In this document: positions 1 to 7,619 of the stretch, piece after piece
Position numbering within the stretch: the first letter of the stretch is position 1
Layout of the letters: each line of letters begins with the position of its first letter
Source of the DNA: Streptomyces lucensis JCM 4490
GTDB lineage: Bacteria; Actinomycetota; Actinomycetes; Streptomycetales; Streptomycetaceae
DNA: 64,000 nucleotides
Assembly (NCBI RefSeq): GCF_014650035.1
Contig: NZ_BMUE01000025.1
Coordinates: 1-64,000 of the forward strand
Direction: 5' to 3'
Program-made: the position numbers and the translations under genes
The notes under the pieces: generated by a model
Database searches by the model: none
What the model was told of the DNA's origin: nothing
Seen by the model: the letters and a program-made list of their open reading frames with translations, nothing else

Positions 1-1
1 G

Positions 2-58
2 CGTCTGATCACCCGCCTCCTGACCCGCCTGCGCGAAGGCATGCTCAGCACGGCCTGA
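2..58 (+). CDS. C-terminal end of an upstream gene (partial)
   Basis: The first bases read in frame to a TGA at 56-58 and give the last 18 residues of a protein (ending LREGMLSTA). The 5' part lies outside the window. The tail is helical and basic, as at the end of many small regulators, but it is too short to assign to a family. It is called coding because the frame is open from the window edge and no gene on the other strand covers it. Confidence 0.4.
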   Translation, partial: RLITRLLTRLREGMLSTA

Positions 59-66
59 TGCCCAGC

Positions 67-134
67 ACGGCCCGAGCACGTCCGCCCGGGACGGGTGACC
101 CGCACACCGCCCGAGCGGACACGGCCCGAGCACG
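67..134. repeat. 14-bp direct repeat in an intergenic gap
   Basis: The sequence ACGGCCCGAGCACG occurs at 67-80 and again exactly at 121-134, 54 bp apart, in the short gap between the first partial gene and the convergent membrane-protein gene. No hairpin with a U tract is obvious. It may be a decayed terminator region or chance in 75 percent GC DNA; no function is claimed. Confidence 0.35.
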
Positions 135-155
135 CGCCGCCGGGCCGGACGCCGG

Positions 156-578
156 TCACTGAGGCGTGCGGCCCGCGGCGCACCGGCACGCCAGCCGGTG
201 CCGCCGCGCCGGCTCCGGGCGGCCGACGAGACCCGCCACCGTGAGGCCGGCCCAGCCCAGAGCCGTGACGACCGCCCCCGCACGGCGGAGCCGCCCGGGC
301 AGCGCGCTGCCGAAGAGGACGGCGTCGCCGACGTCCGAGGCGATGCGCACGGCGGCGGCCGTGGCCAGCGCCGGCCCCTCGGGAGCGACCACCATCGCCA
401 GACCGCTCGCGGCGTCCCGCCACGCCAGCGGGCGCAGCACCGCGGCGGTGTGCGGGGCGACGTCGCCGTCCGGGCCGACCAGCCCGCAGGGCCGGGCGAG
501 CAGCTCCGGCCGGCACGCCGTCGTGACCCCGTACGCGAAGGTCAGCGCCCCGACGGTTCGCAGTAGTCCGGTGTGCAC
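156..578 (-). CDS. Small predicted integral membrane protein
   Basis: A 140-residue protein of unknown function. It starts with GTG at 578, chosen because GGAGG lies eight bases upstream; the open frame continues further upstream but without a ribosome site. Hydrophobic stretches begin near residue 5 (LLRTVGALTFAYGV) and recur through the middle (AMVVAPEGPALATAAAV) and C-terminus (VVTALGWAGLTVAGLVG), consistent with three or four membrane helices. The motif RDAASG in the first third resembles small DUF4267-like membrane proteins of actinobacteria, but I cannot confirm the family. It is transcribed towards the window edge, divergent from the DUF3140 gene. Confidence 0.6.
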   Translation of the reverse strand: MHTGLLRTVGALTFAYGVTTACRPELLARPCGLVGPDGDVAPHTAAVLRPLAWRDAASGLAMVVAPEGPALATAAAVRIASDVGDAVLFGSALPGRLRRAGAVVTALGWAGLTVAGLVGRPEPARRHRLACRCAAGRTPQ

Positions 579-776
579 TGTGGACACCTCCACACGTCGA
601 ACGGCTGTGGGCGTTCCCACGATGAGTACCCGCGCCGCCGCCTCCCAGGCGTGTGGCCGCGCGCAGGGATGCGCGGCGGTCCGTGGGCCCTCACGCTGGG
701 GGAGCGGTCGCGTTCTTCCGCGACGGCCGATCCGCACGGCGCAGGGCCGTGGCGAGGGCGAGCAGCCGGAGGCGGC

Positions 777-1109
777 GTGGACGACAACGAGCGGAAAGAG
801 ACCTGGGACGACTTCCGCGAGCTGGTGAACATGACACCGGCCGACCTGGACAAGTGGCTGGAGACCGACGAGTCCCGCGACGTCGGACAGCACAAGGACG
901 GGGGCGAGTCCACCGGGCACGCGTCCGGCCGCCGGATCACGGAGATCCTCCGGGCCAGGAAGGGCGACCTCTCGGACGACGACTACCGGCACATGCGCAA
1001 GGTCGTCGGCTACGTCCGCCGCCATCTGGCCCAGCGGCCGTCGGGAGACGTGCGGGACACCCGCTGGCGGTACTCCCTGATGAACTGGGGCCACGACCCG
1101 CTGGCCTGA
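777..1109 (+). CDS. DUF3140 family protein
   Basis: A 110-residue soluble protein. GTG at 777 follows GGAGG by four bases. The sequence has the layout of the DUF3140 family: an N-terminal WDDFRELVNMTPADLDKWL segment, a central basic helix (GRRITEILRARKGDLSDDD), and a C-terminal segment ending in LMNWGHDPL, where family members usually have a similar GHDPL ending. These proteins are common, single-domain and often annotated as DNA-binding, but no biochemical role is established. Its neighbours on both sides are small membrane proteins on the other strand, so it is probably monocistronic. Confidence 0.75.
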   Translation: MDDNERKETWDDFRELVNMTPADLDKWLETDESRDVGQHKDGGESTGHASGRRITEILRARKGDLSDDDYRHMRKVVGYVRRHLAQRPSGDVRDTRWRYSLMNWGHDPLA

Positions 1110-1139
1110 CGGCGCCCCCGGCAGGTCGTTCCGCGGCCG

Positions 1140-1604
1140 TCACCGGCGTTCGAACGCCGTCAGGGTGCCGTAGGTCGCGAGCCCGTACATCAGATGGGGC
1201 ACCGCGTCCGACACCCAGTCCGTCGCCGACCAGCCGGCCGGATCGCTGATGCCCAGCCGTGCCATCGGCACGTCGGTCGCCACCATGGCCAGCGCCCCGG
1301 TGGCCACTCCGCCCAGCCACACGGGCAGGCGGATGCCGGCCCGGCGCAGCAGGGAGACGGCCACACCGGTGGTGCAGCCGACGGCGATCCCGGACAGCGC
1401 GCCCAGCCCGGAGAGCCGGTTGGCCCGGACGTCCTCGTCCCCGGGGACCGGATGCCCGGCGTCCTTGCTGAGCTTGTCCACGGTCCGGGCCGGGACCTCG
1501 CTCGACGGTCTGCCCCGCAGGGCCATGTCGGCGTAGGTCACGGCGTTCAGAACGGTCGTCCCGGCGGCGCCCGCCGCGCCACCGCGCACAATGCTTCGCA
1601 TCAT
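1140..1604 (-). CDS. Hypothetical membrane protein
   Basis: A 154-residue protein starting at a double methionine (1604 or 1601). Hydrophobic segments lie near residues 8-25, 68-88 (ALSGIAVGCTTGVAVSLL), 95-112 and at the C-terminus (MYGLATYGTLTAF), suggesting three to four membrane passes. An early conserved-looking segment, NAVTYADMALRGRPSS, followed by a short linker with DKL, is typical of a Streptomyces-conserved family without known function. It is convergent with the DUF3140 gene, 30 bp away. No operon partner is evident. Confidence 0.6.
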   Translation of the reverse strand: MMRSIVRGGAAGAAGTTVLNAVTYADMALRGRPSSEVPARTVDKLSKDAGHPVPGDEDVRANRLSGLGALSGIAVGCTTGVAVSLLRRAGIRLPVWLGGVATGALAMVATDVPMARLGISDPAGWSATDWVSDAVPHLMYGLATYGTLTAFERR

Positions 1605-1769
1605 GCCCGGCCGGGTTCCCCCGGGCGGCTCGTCCGAATCGTCCCCGCCGGCGGGGGTGGTGTCGAGGGCCGTGGCGACAGCGCATAACCTCGTACGGGG
1701 CCTCCTCCCGCAGGCCGGCCGGACCGGCCCGGACGCCGTCCGCGCCGTCCCGATCCGCGTGGAACCGGC

Positions 1770-1955
1770 GTGAGCGCACCGGCCGGACGCGTCACCACCA
1801 GGGACGTCGCCGCCGCGGCCGGGGTGTCCAAGGGCGCGGTGTCGCTGGCGTTCAACGGCAGGCCGGGGGTCTCCGAGGCGACCCGGGCCCGGATCTTCGC
1901 CTGGGGCGCCGCGCAGTGGCTCGGCGTGCGGTCCCCGCTCACGCCGTCCGGCTGA
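1770..1955 (+). pseudogene. Truncated LacI-family regulator (DNA-binding head only)
   Basis: A 61-residue reading frame starting at GTG 1770. Residues 9-40 are a clear LacI-type helix-turn-helix (TTRDVAAAAGVSKGAVSLAF) followed by the start of the hinge region (GRPGVSEATRARI). A normal LacI regulator then continues with the hinge helix and about 270 residues of sugar-binding domain. Here the frame runs into unrelated residues and stops 13 bp before the end of the convergent AarF-like gene. The effector domain is entirely missing, so this is a remnant of a larger gene, perhaps cut when the neighbouring cluster was inserted. Confidence 0.65.
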
Positions 1956-1968
1956 GTACGCGACGCGG

Positions 1969-3432
1969 TCACCGCGCGGTGGGCTCCCCGGCCACCGCGC
2001 CTTCCGCGAAGCCGGGGAGCCACCGGGCCACCTCCGCCCGGAAGGGGACGGTGCACTCCAGCTGGCACAGGACCGCCGTGGCCGCGCCGACCACGCGGTT
2101 GACCAGGACGTAGGACGGCGGGAGGTTGAAGCGGCGCAGCAGGCCGCTCTCGCGCAGGTCGATGGCCTGCACGACCTCCTCGCGCAGCCACTCCCGGGTG
2201 AACCGGTACGTCTCCCCGGCGGCCGGAGTGGCCAGGGGCAGCAGGAACGAGCCGAGTGCCGCCGGATCCAGGGGCACCCCCGGCGTGACGATGCCCTCGT
2301 GCACGAGCACCTCCTCGGCGGCCGCCCAGTCGCCTTCCTGCGCCAGCCGCAGCAGCGTCCCGAGCGCGGACGGCAGGCCGTCGGGCAGGTCCTTCACGGC
2401 GCCGAAGTCGATGACGCCGAGACGCCCGTCCTCCAGTACCCGGAAGTTGCCCGGATGCGGGTCGGCGTGCAGCCGCCCCGCCCGGGCGGGGCCGGAGAAC
2501 AGGAAACGGGCGTAGCGCAGCCCGGCGTGGTCGCGCTCCGCCTGCGTGCCCTCGCGGATGACGGCGGAGAGCGGGGTCCCGTCCAGCCACTGCGTGACCA
2601 GCACGCGCTCGGTGCACAGGGCCACGTCCGGCACCAGGATCTCCGCGTCGCCCCGGTAGGCGTCGGCGAAGGCCTGCTGGGCCGCTCCCTCCAGGCGGTA
2701 GTCGAGTTCGTCCGCGACCCGTTCGCGCAGTTCCCGCAGCATGGGCTCGACGTCCAGGCCCGGTGTCACGACGGAGAAGAGGCGGATCAGCCGACCGAGT
2801 TGGGCGTAGTCGCCGAGCAGCGCCTCGGCCGCTCCCGGGTACTGGATCTTCACCGCCACCTGGCGGCCGTCCGCCCACACGGCCCGGTGCACCTGCCCGA
2901 TGGAGGCGGCGGCGGCGGGCGTGTCCGAGAACTCCCTGAAGTGCTCGCGCCACTTCGGGCCCAGCTCCCCGGCCAGGACGGCGTGCACCTGCGGTGCCGG
3001 GAGTGCGGGCGCGGCCTCCTGGAGCAACGTCAGGGCGGCCCGGTAGGGACCGATGACCTCGGGCGGCAGCGCCGCCTCGAAGACGGACAGCATCTGCCCG
3101 AACTTCATCGCTCCGCCCTTGAGTTCGCCCAGCACGCGGAAGAGGTGCAGGCTCGTACGGCGCTGCAGCTCACCGGTGATCAGATCCACGGGCTGGCCCA
3201 GCAGCCGGCGGCCGAGCCGCAGCGCGGAGCGGCCCGCGAACCCGAGCGGCAGGGAGGCCAGGCGGGCGTTGCGCACCCAGGGGGAGCGCGGAATGCCGCC
3301 GGCCGAGTGGTCGTCGCGGCCGGGGAAGGAGGCCCGCGGCTCCTTCCCCGGCGGCTTCTCGCCCTCGGGCACCCGCTCCGCCTTCCCTTCCGTCCCGCCC
3401 GCCCGTTCCCGCTCCTCCTCGCCGGCGGTCAC
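1969..3432 (-). CDS. ABC1/AarF (UbiB-type) atypical kinase-like protein
   Basis: A 487-residue member of the ABC1/ADCK family. Seen: the alanine-rich nucleotide loop before SIGQVHRA (about residue 179), VAVKIQYP with the lysine near 192, an ADELDYRLE segment, HADPHPGNF near 324, and the DFG-like DFGAVK near 340. These are the core motifs of the fold that supports ubiquinone or lipid metabolism. The first 75 residues are charged, low-complexity and family-atypical. GTG at 3432 overlaps the stop of the anthranilate synthase gene by four bases, so it is translationally coupled as the last gene of the biosynthetic operon. A role in the cluster is inferred from position only. It could also be a general membrane-lipid factor. 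Confidence 0.8.
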   Translation of the reverse strand: MTAGEEERERAGGTEGKAERVPEGEKPPGKEPRASFPGRDDHSAGGIPRSPWVRNARLASLPLGFAGRSALRLGRRLLGQPVDLITGELQRRTSLHLFRVLGELKGGAMKFGQMLSVFEAALPPEVIGPYRAALTLLQEAAPALPAPQVHAVLAGELGPKWREHFREFSDTPAAAASIGQVHRAVWADGRQVAVKIQYPGAAEALLGDYAQLGRLIRLFSVVTPGLDVEPMLRELRERVADELDYRLEGAAQQAFADAYRGDAEILVPDVALCTERVLVTQWLDGTPLSAVIREGTQAERDHAGLRYARFLFSGPARAGRLHADPHPGNFRVLEDGRLGVIDFGAVKDLPDGLPSALGTLLRLAQEGDWAAAEEVLVHEGIVTPGVPLDPAALGSFLLPLATPAAGETYRFTREWLREEVVQAIDLRESGLLRRFNLPPSYVLVNRVVGAATAVLCQLECTVPFRAEVARWLPGFAEGAVAGEPTAR

Positions 3433-5663
3433 CGCACGCCCCCGGCCGCCGTCGTGGCCGCCACCCGGGTCGCGGCGCCGAGTCCCGTGACGACGTTGGC
3501 GATCAGGGCGTGACCCACCCCCTGGGACATGGTCATGATCGACTCGGGGTGGAACTGGACGGCCGCCACGGGCAGGCCGCGGTGTTCGACGCCCATCACC
3601 GTGCCGTCGGCCGTACGGGCCGTCACCAGCAGCTCTCCGGGCAGCGTGGCCAGGTCGGCGTGCAGGGAGTGGTAGCGGCCGGCCCGGAACCGGCTGGGCA
3701 GGCCGCGGAACACCGTGCCGCCGTCGCCGACCAGCTCGACGGACGACGGCTTGCCGTGCCAGGGCCGGGGAAGGGTGCCGAGTGCACCGCCGAAGTACTC
3801 CACGATGCCCTGCAGCCCGAGGCACACGCCGAACACCGGCAGCCCGCGCAGCAGCGCCGCGTCCAGCATGCCGGGCATGCCGTGGTCGGCCGGACGGCCG
3901 GGGCCCGGCGACAGCAGCAGCAGGTCCGGCCGCACGGTGTCCAGCAGCTCCGGCGGGAAGCCGGCGCGATAGGTGACGACCTCGGCGCCGGTCTGCCGGA
4001 CGTAGTCGGCCAGCGTGTGCACGAAGGAGTCCTGGTGGTCGACGATCAGGACCCGCCGGCCTCGGCCCGCGGCCGGCCACGTCCCCGCCGCGCGGGGCCG
4101 GCCGGCGCCCGTGCGCGCGCTCCCGGCCCCGTCCGCGTTCTCCACCGCGTCCAGCAGCGCGGACGCCTTCAGCACGGTCTCGTCCTCCTCCGCCTGCGGA
4201 TCGGAGTCGAAGAGCAGCGTGGCGCCGGCCCGTACGGTGGCGACACCGCTGCGGATCTGGATGGTGCGCAGGGTGAGCGCCGTCTCCAGGCCGCCGTCGA
4301 AGCCGATCCGGCCGACCGCGCCGCCGTACCAGCGGCGCGGGCTGCGCTCGTGCTCCTCGACGAAGGCGATGGCGGCGCGCTTCGGCGCCCCGGTGACCGT
4401 GACCGCCCACGTGTGCGTCAGGAACGCGTCGAGGGCGTCGCGCTCGGGCAGCAGCCTGCCGCGGACGTGGTCGACGGTGTGGATGAGCCGGGAGTACCGC
4501 TCGATCTGCCGGCGGGCCAGCACCTCGACGCTGCCGGGCACGCACACGCGGGCCTTGTCGTTGCGGTCCACGTCCGTGCACATCGTCAGCTCCGACTCCT
4601 CCTTCACGGAGCCGAGCAGGGTGCGGATCCGCTCCGCGTCCTCCAGGGGGTCCCGGCCGCGGGCGATGGTGCCGCTGATCGGGCAGGACTCGACCGTCCG
4701 GGCGCGCGCGTCGACCCGTACGAACATCTCCGGTGACGCGCCGACCAGATGCTCGCCGTCGGCCAGGTTCATCAGCAGGCCGTACGGCGCCGGATTGCGC
4801 TCGCGCAGCCGGCGGAACACCCGCGAGGGCGGCGTGTCGGCACGGCGGTGGAAGCTCTGACCGGGCACGACCTCGAACAGGTCGCCGGCCCGGAAGCGCA
4901 GCTTGGCACGGCGGACCAACTCGGCGTACTCGCCCGGCGCGTGGTCCCGCGGGCCGCTGGGCTCGGTGGGCGGTCCGCAGGGCGCCAGGGGCGTGGCCCG
5001 GTCCAGGCCCTCGGTGCCGCGTCCGGCGTAGCGGAAGTCGTAGCTGACGAGTTCGGCGGTGCCGCGCCGCCGGTCGATCCGCAGGATGCGGTCCGGGAGG
5101 TGCAGCACCATGGTGCGGTCGTGCGGGTCGCGCTCCTGGTGCAGCGGGACGGGGTCGAAGCGCAGCACGAGGTCGTAGCCGAACGACCCGTACAGCCCCC
5201 ACAGTTCGTCGTCCGGTGCGGCGAACGCGGCCACGAGCGCACGCAGCACGGTGAACGCCGAGGGACGGCGGGTGCGCTCCTCCTCGGACAGGGCGCGGTC
5301 CGCGCCGGCCGTGCCGAGGGCCGCCGTGATCGTGCCCGCGGTCTCGTCCCAGCGCGCGCCGTGCGGCGCCAGCGCGGCGGCCAGCGCGGGCAGCAGGACC
5401 CGCCCGCGCCCGTTCAGCGCGCGCAGCCGTACGCTCTCGTGGTCGGCGCAGACCTCGACGGGCGGGTCGACGTGGCCGAGGTCGTGCGGCCGGTAGCGGC
5501 CGGGCTGGTCGCACCGTCCCGACAGCAGCAGCCCCCTGCGGGTGTCCAGGGCGTCCTCGAGCCGCGTCAGTTCGGCCTCGGCCCGTTCCGGGCCGAGCGG
5601 CTCGGTCCGGCGGATCACCTCCAGGCCGATCGGGGTGGTCCACCGGTGTGCAGTTGCCGTCAT
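3429..5663 (-). CDS. trpEG: Fused anthranilate synthase (TrpE-TrpG)
   Basis: A 744-residue single-chain anthranilate synthase that converts chorismate and glutamine to anthranilate. The chorismate-binding half covers about residues 1-520: TMCTDVDRNDKARVC, TWAVTVTGAPKRAAI and FDSDPQAEEDET are typical of the component I catalytic core. The glutamine amidotransferase half follows from about 535, with LSPGPGRP, the nucleophile in GVCLGLQG (Cys near 616) and HPESIMT supplying the His and Glu. Fused forms occur in some bacteria and in secondary pathways. ATG at 5663 is preceded by GAAGGA. No Trp-rich leader or attenuator is visible in the 89-bp gap upstream, which argues for cluster-specific rather than tryptophan supply. 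Aminodeoxychorismate-type chemistry cannot be excluded by eye. Confidence 0.92.
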   Translation of the reverse strand: MTATAHRWTTPIGLEVIRRTEPLGPERAEAELTRLEDALDTRRGLLLSGRCDQPGRYRPHDLGHVDPPVEVCADHESVRLRALNGRGRVLLPALAAALAPHGARWDETAGTITAALGTAGADRALSEEERTRRPSAFTVLRALVAAFAAPDDELWGLYGSFGYDLVLRFDPVPLHQERDPHDRTMVLHLPDRILRIDRRRGTAELVSYDFRYAGRGTEGLDRATPLAPCGPPTEPSGPRDHAPGEYAELVRRAKLRFRAGDLFEVVPGQSFHRRADTPPSRVFRRLRERNPAPYGLLMNLADGEHLVGASPEMFVRVDARARTVESCPISGTIARGRDPLEDAERIRTLLGSVKEESELTMCTDVDRNDKARVCVPGSVEVLARRQIERYSRLIHTVDHVRGRLLPERDALDAFLTHTWAVTVTGAPKRAAIAFVEEHERSPRRWYGGAVGRIGFDGGLETALTLRTIQIRSGVATVRAGATLLFDSDPQAEEDETVLKASALLDAVENADGAGSARTGAGRPRAAGTWPAAGRGRRVLIVDHQDSFVHTLADYVRQTGAEVVTYRAGFPPELLDTVRPDLLLLSPGPGRPADHGMPGMLDAALLRGLPVFGVCLGLQGIVEYFGGALGTLPRPWHGKPSSVELVGDGGTVFRGLPSRFRAGRYHSLHADLATLPGELLVTARTADGTVMGVEHRGLPVAAVQFHPESIMTMSQGVGHALIANVVTGLGAATRVAATTAAGGVR

Positions 5664-5752
5664 CGTGAAGTCCTTCTGCGTCGGTACGCCGACAGGTGCG
5701 GGGCGAGTCGGGATACGGGCGTGCCGGGGCGCGGGCGGTGCGCCGCTCGCGG

Positions 5753-6904
5753 TCATACGCCGAGATCGCGGCCGATGATCTCCTTCATGATCTCGTTCGT
5801 GCCGCCGTAGATGGGGTGCACGCGGTTGTCGACGAACGCCTTCGCGACCGGCGTCTCGCGCATGAAGCCGTAACCGCCGTGCAGTTGGACGCAGCGGTCG
5901 AGCACCCGGCGCTGCACGTCGGTGGCCCACCACTTCGCCTTCGCGGCGGCGACGGCGTCGAGCCGGCCCGCGTTGTGCTCGGCGATCGCCCGGTCGACGT
6001 AGGTCCGGGCGACGTCCAGCTCCGTGGCCATCTCGGCGAGTTCGAAGCGGACGTGCTGGAAGGCGCCGATCGGCTGCCCGAAGGCGGTACGGCTCTTGCA
6101 GTACGCCAGGGTCTGGGCGAACGCGGTCTCCGCGGCGGCCACGGCATACGCGGCGATGCCGAGGCGTTCCTGCGGCAGGTTGGCCGCGAGGTGCAGGAAG
6201 GCCCGGCCGGGCCGGCCGAGAACGTTGGCCGCGGGCACGCGGACGTCGTCGAAGAACAGCTCCGCGGTGTCCTGCGCGGCCATGCCGATCTTCTCCAGCT
6301 TGCGGCCCCGGGTGAAGCCGGGCATGTCCCGCTCGACCACGAGCAGGCTCAGCCCCCGGCTGCCCCGGCCGGGCTGGGTGCGGGCCACCACGATCACCAG
6401 GTCCGCGTGGATGCCGTTGGTGATGAACGTCTTGGCGCCGTTGAGGACGTAGCAGTCGCCGTCGGGCAGGGCCGTGGTGCGCAGGGCCTGCAGGTCGCTG
6501 CCGGCGTCCGGCTCGGTCATCGCGATGGCGGTGATCAGCTCGCCCGAGCAGAAGCCGGGCAGCCAGCGCCGCTTCTGCTCCTCGGTGGCCAGATCGAGGA
6601 GGTAGGGGGCGACCACGTCGTTGTGCAGCGCGAAGCCGATGCCGGTCGCGCCCACCCGCATGATCTCCTCGCTGATGATGGCCTGGTAACGGAAGTCGCG
6701 CACCCCGGCACCGCCGTACTCCTCCGGCACGTCGATGCCGAGCAGGCCGACCTCGCCGGCGCGGCGCCACACCTCGCGGTCCACGAGTCCGGCGCGCTCC
6801 CAGCCGGCGTGGTGCGGCACGATCTCCCGCTCCACGAAGTCCCGCACCATCGCCTGGAAGTCCCGGTGCTCCTGGTCCAGTTCACTGTCGCGCACGCCGG
6901 TCAC
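5753..6904 (-). CDS. Acyl-CoA (or acyl-ACP) dehydrogenase, long-chain/isovaleryl type
   Basis: A 383-residue flavoprotein of the acyl-CoA dehydrogenase family, expected to make an alpha,beta-double bond. Seen: the FAD/substrate signature AIAMTEPDAGSDL, then FITNG, and the C-terminal QLHGGYGFM and YGGTNEI. The usual medium-chain catalytic Glu of YEGT is Gly here. Instead a Glu is present in LPQERLGIA (near residue 246), the position used by long-chain and isovaleryl enzymes, so it is probably active. GTG at 6904 overlaps the stop of the thioesterase gene. Within this operon the substrate may be carried by one of the two acyl carrier proteins. A beta-oxidation role is less likely from context. 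Confidence 0.88.
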   Translation of the reverse strand: MTGVRDSELDQEHRDFQAMVRDFVEREIVPHHAGWERAGLVDREVWRRAGEVGLLGIDVPEEYGGAGVRDFRYQAIISEEIMRVGATGIGFALHNDVVAPYLLDLATEEQKRRWLPGFCSGELITAIAMTEPDAGSDLQALRTTALPDGDCYVLNGAKTFITNGIHADLVIVVARTQPGRGSRGLSLLVVERDMPGFTRGRKLEKIGMAAQDTAELFFDDVRVPAANVLGRPGRAFLHLAANLPQERLGIAAYAVAAAETAFAQTLAYCKSRTAFGQPIGAFQHVRFELAEMATELDVARTYVDRAIAEHNAGRLDAVAAAKAKWWATDVQRRVLDRCVQLHGGYGFMRETPVAKAFVDNRVHPIYGGTNEIMKEIIGRDLGV

Positions 6905-7416
6905 CCCGCCGTCCGGCCGGCCGCGGCCGGCACGGTGCGGTGGATGACCTGCTCCACGGTGGCGGTGCACGCACGGGTGCCGTCCTGGACGAACCGCACC
7001 TCGGCGACGGCACGCCGGGTCGAGCAGCTGATCAGCTCCGTCTCGACCCGGACCGGTCCGGGCACCAGCGGGGCGTGGTAGTCGACCGACAGGTTCGCGG
7101 TGAGGAAGCCGGAGCCGTCCGGCAGCGCGGACAGCATGACCAGGCCGGCGAAGTGGTCGACCAGGCAGGCGATCCAGCCGCCGAAGACGACGCCGGGGGT
7201 GAGGGTCAGCTCCTCCCCGAACGTGGTCTCGCAGGTGACCAGGCCCGGCAGCCAGGAGGTCGCGTGCGGCAGGGCGAGGGTGTGCGCCGCCGGCGGATCG
7301 GGCACCGTGCCGTCGGCCAGACCGGCGAGCATCCCCCGGCCACTGGTGTGCGCCCCGGCCGGCGCGAGCCCGCGCAGCCGGGTCGGACGAGCGGGCGGGG
7401 GTGTGGTTTCGAGCAT
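6901..7416 (-). CDS. PaaI-type hotdog thioesterase-like protein
   Basis: A 171-residue protein with a C-terminal hotdog fold of the PaaI/YiiD group. The motif GVVFGGWIACLVDHFAGL matches the family helix GGxxxxLxDxxxG, where the Asp is the usual catalytic residue, and the strand LTANLSVDYHAPLVPG follows as expected. The first 45 residues are proline-rich and family-atypical. It likely hydrolyses an acyl-CoA or acyl-ACP thioester, either releasing the product or editing misloaded carriers. It starts at ATG 7416; the 203 bp upstream separates it from the diiron gene, the largest gap in the operon, and could hold an internal promoter although none was recognised. Confidence 0.8.
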   Translation of the reverse strand: MLETTPPPARPTRLRGLAPAGAHTSGRGMLAGLADGTVPDPPAAHTLALPHATSWLPGLVTCETTFGEELTLTPGVVFGGWIACLVDHFAGLVMLSALPDGSGFLTANLSVDYHAPLVPGPVRVETELISCSTRRAVAEVRFVQDGTRACTATVEQVIHRTVPAAAGRTAG

Positions 7417-7619
7417 GCTGACATCTCCGGCGGTTCGGCGACGGACGGTGAGCGGGGTGCGGGAACTCGGCGGACGTGGCCGGCGATCCGTTCGGGGCAC
7501 CGGGCGGTACGCCGCGCGGGGCCGGCCGTGTGGCGACCGAGGCGGTGCGGGCGGAGGGGGGGGTGGGGCCGCCGCCGTAGGGGGAGCCGGGGGTTCGCTC
7601 CGGGCGGCGGCGGCCCGGC

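Noticed and set aside
5664..5752. Possible trp attenuator or leader peptide before the anthranilate synthase gene
   Set aside because: No Trp codon cluster and no paired terminator/antiterminator stems were found in this 89-bp gap.
5753..6904. Acyl-CoA dehydrogenase considered inactive for lacking the YEGT glutamate
   Set aside because: An alternative catalytic Glu is present in LPQER, as in active long-chain and isovaleryl enzymes.
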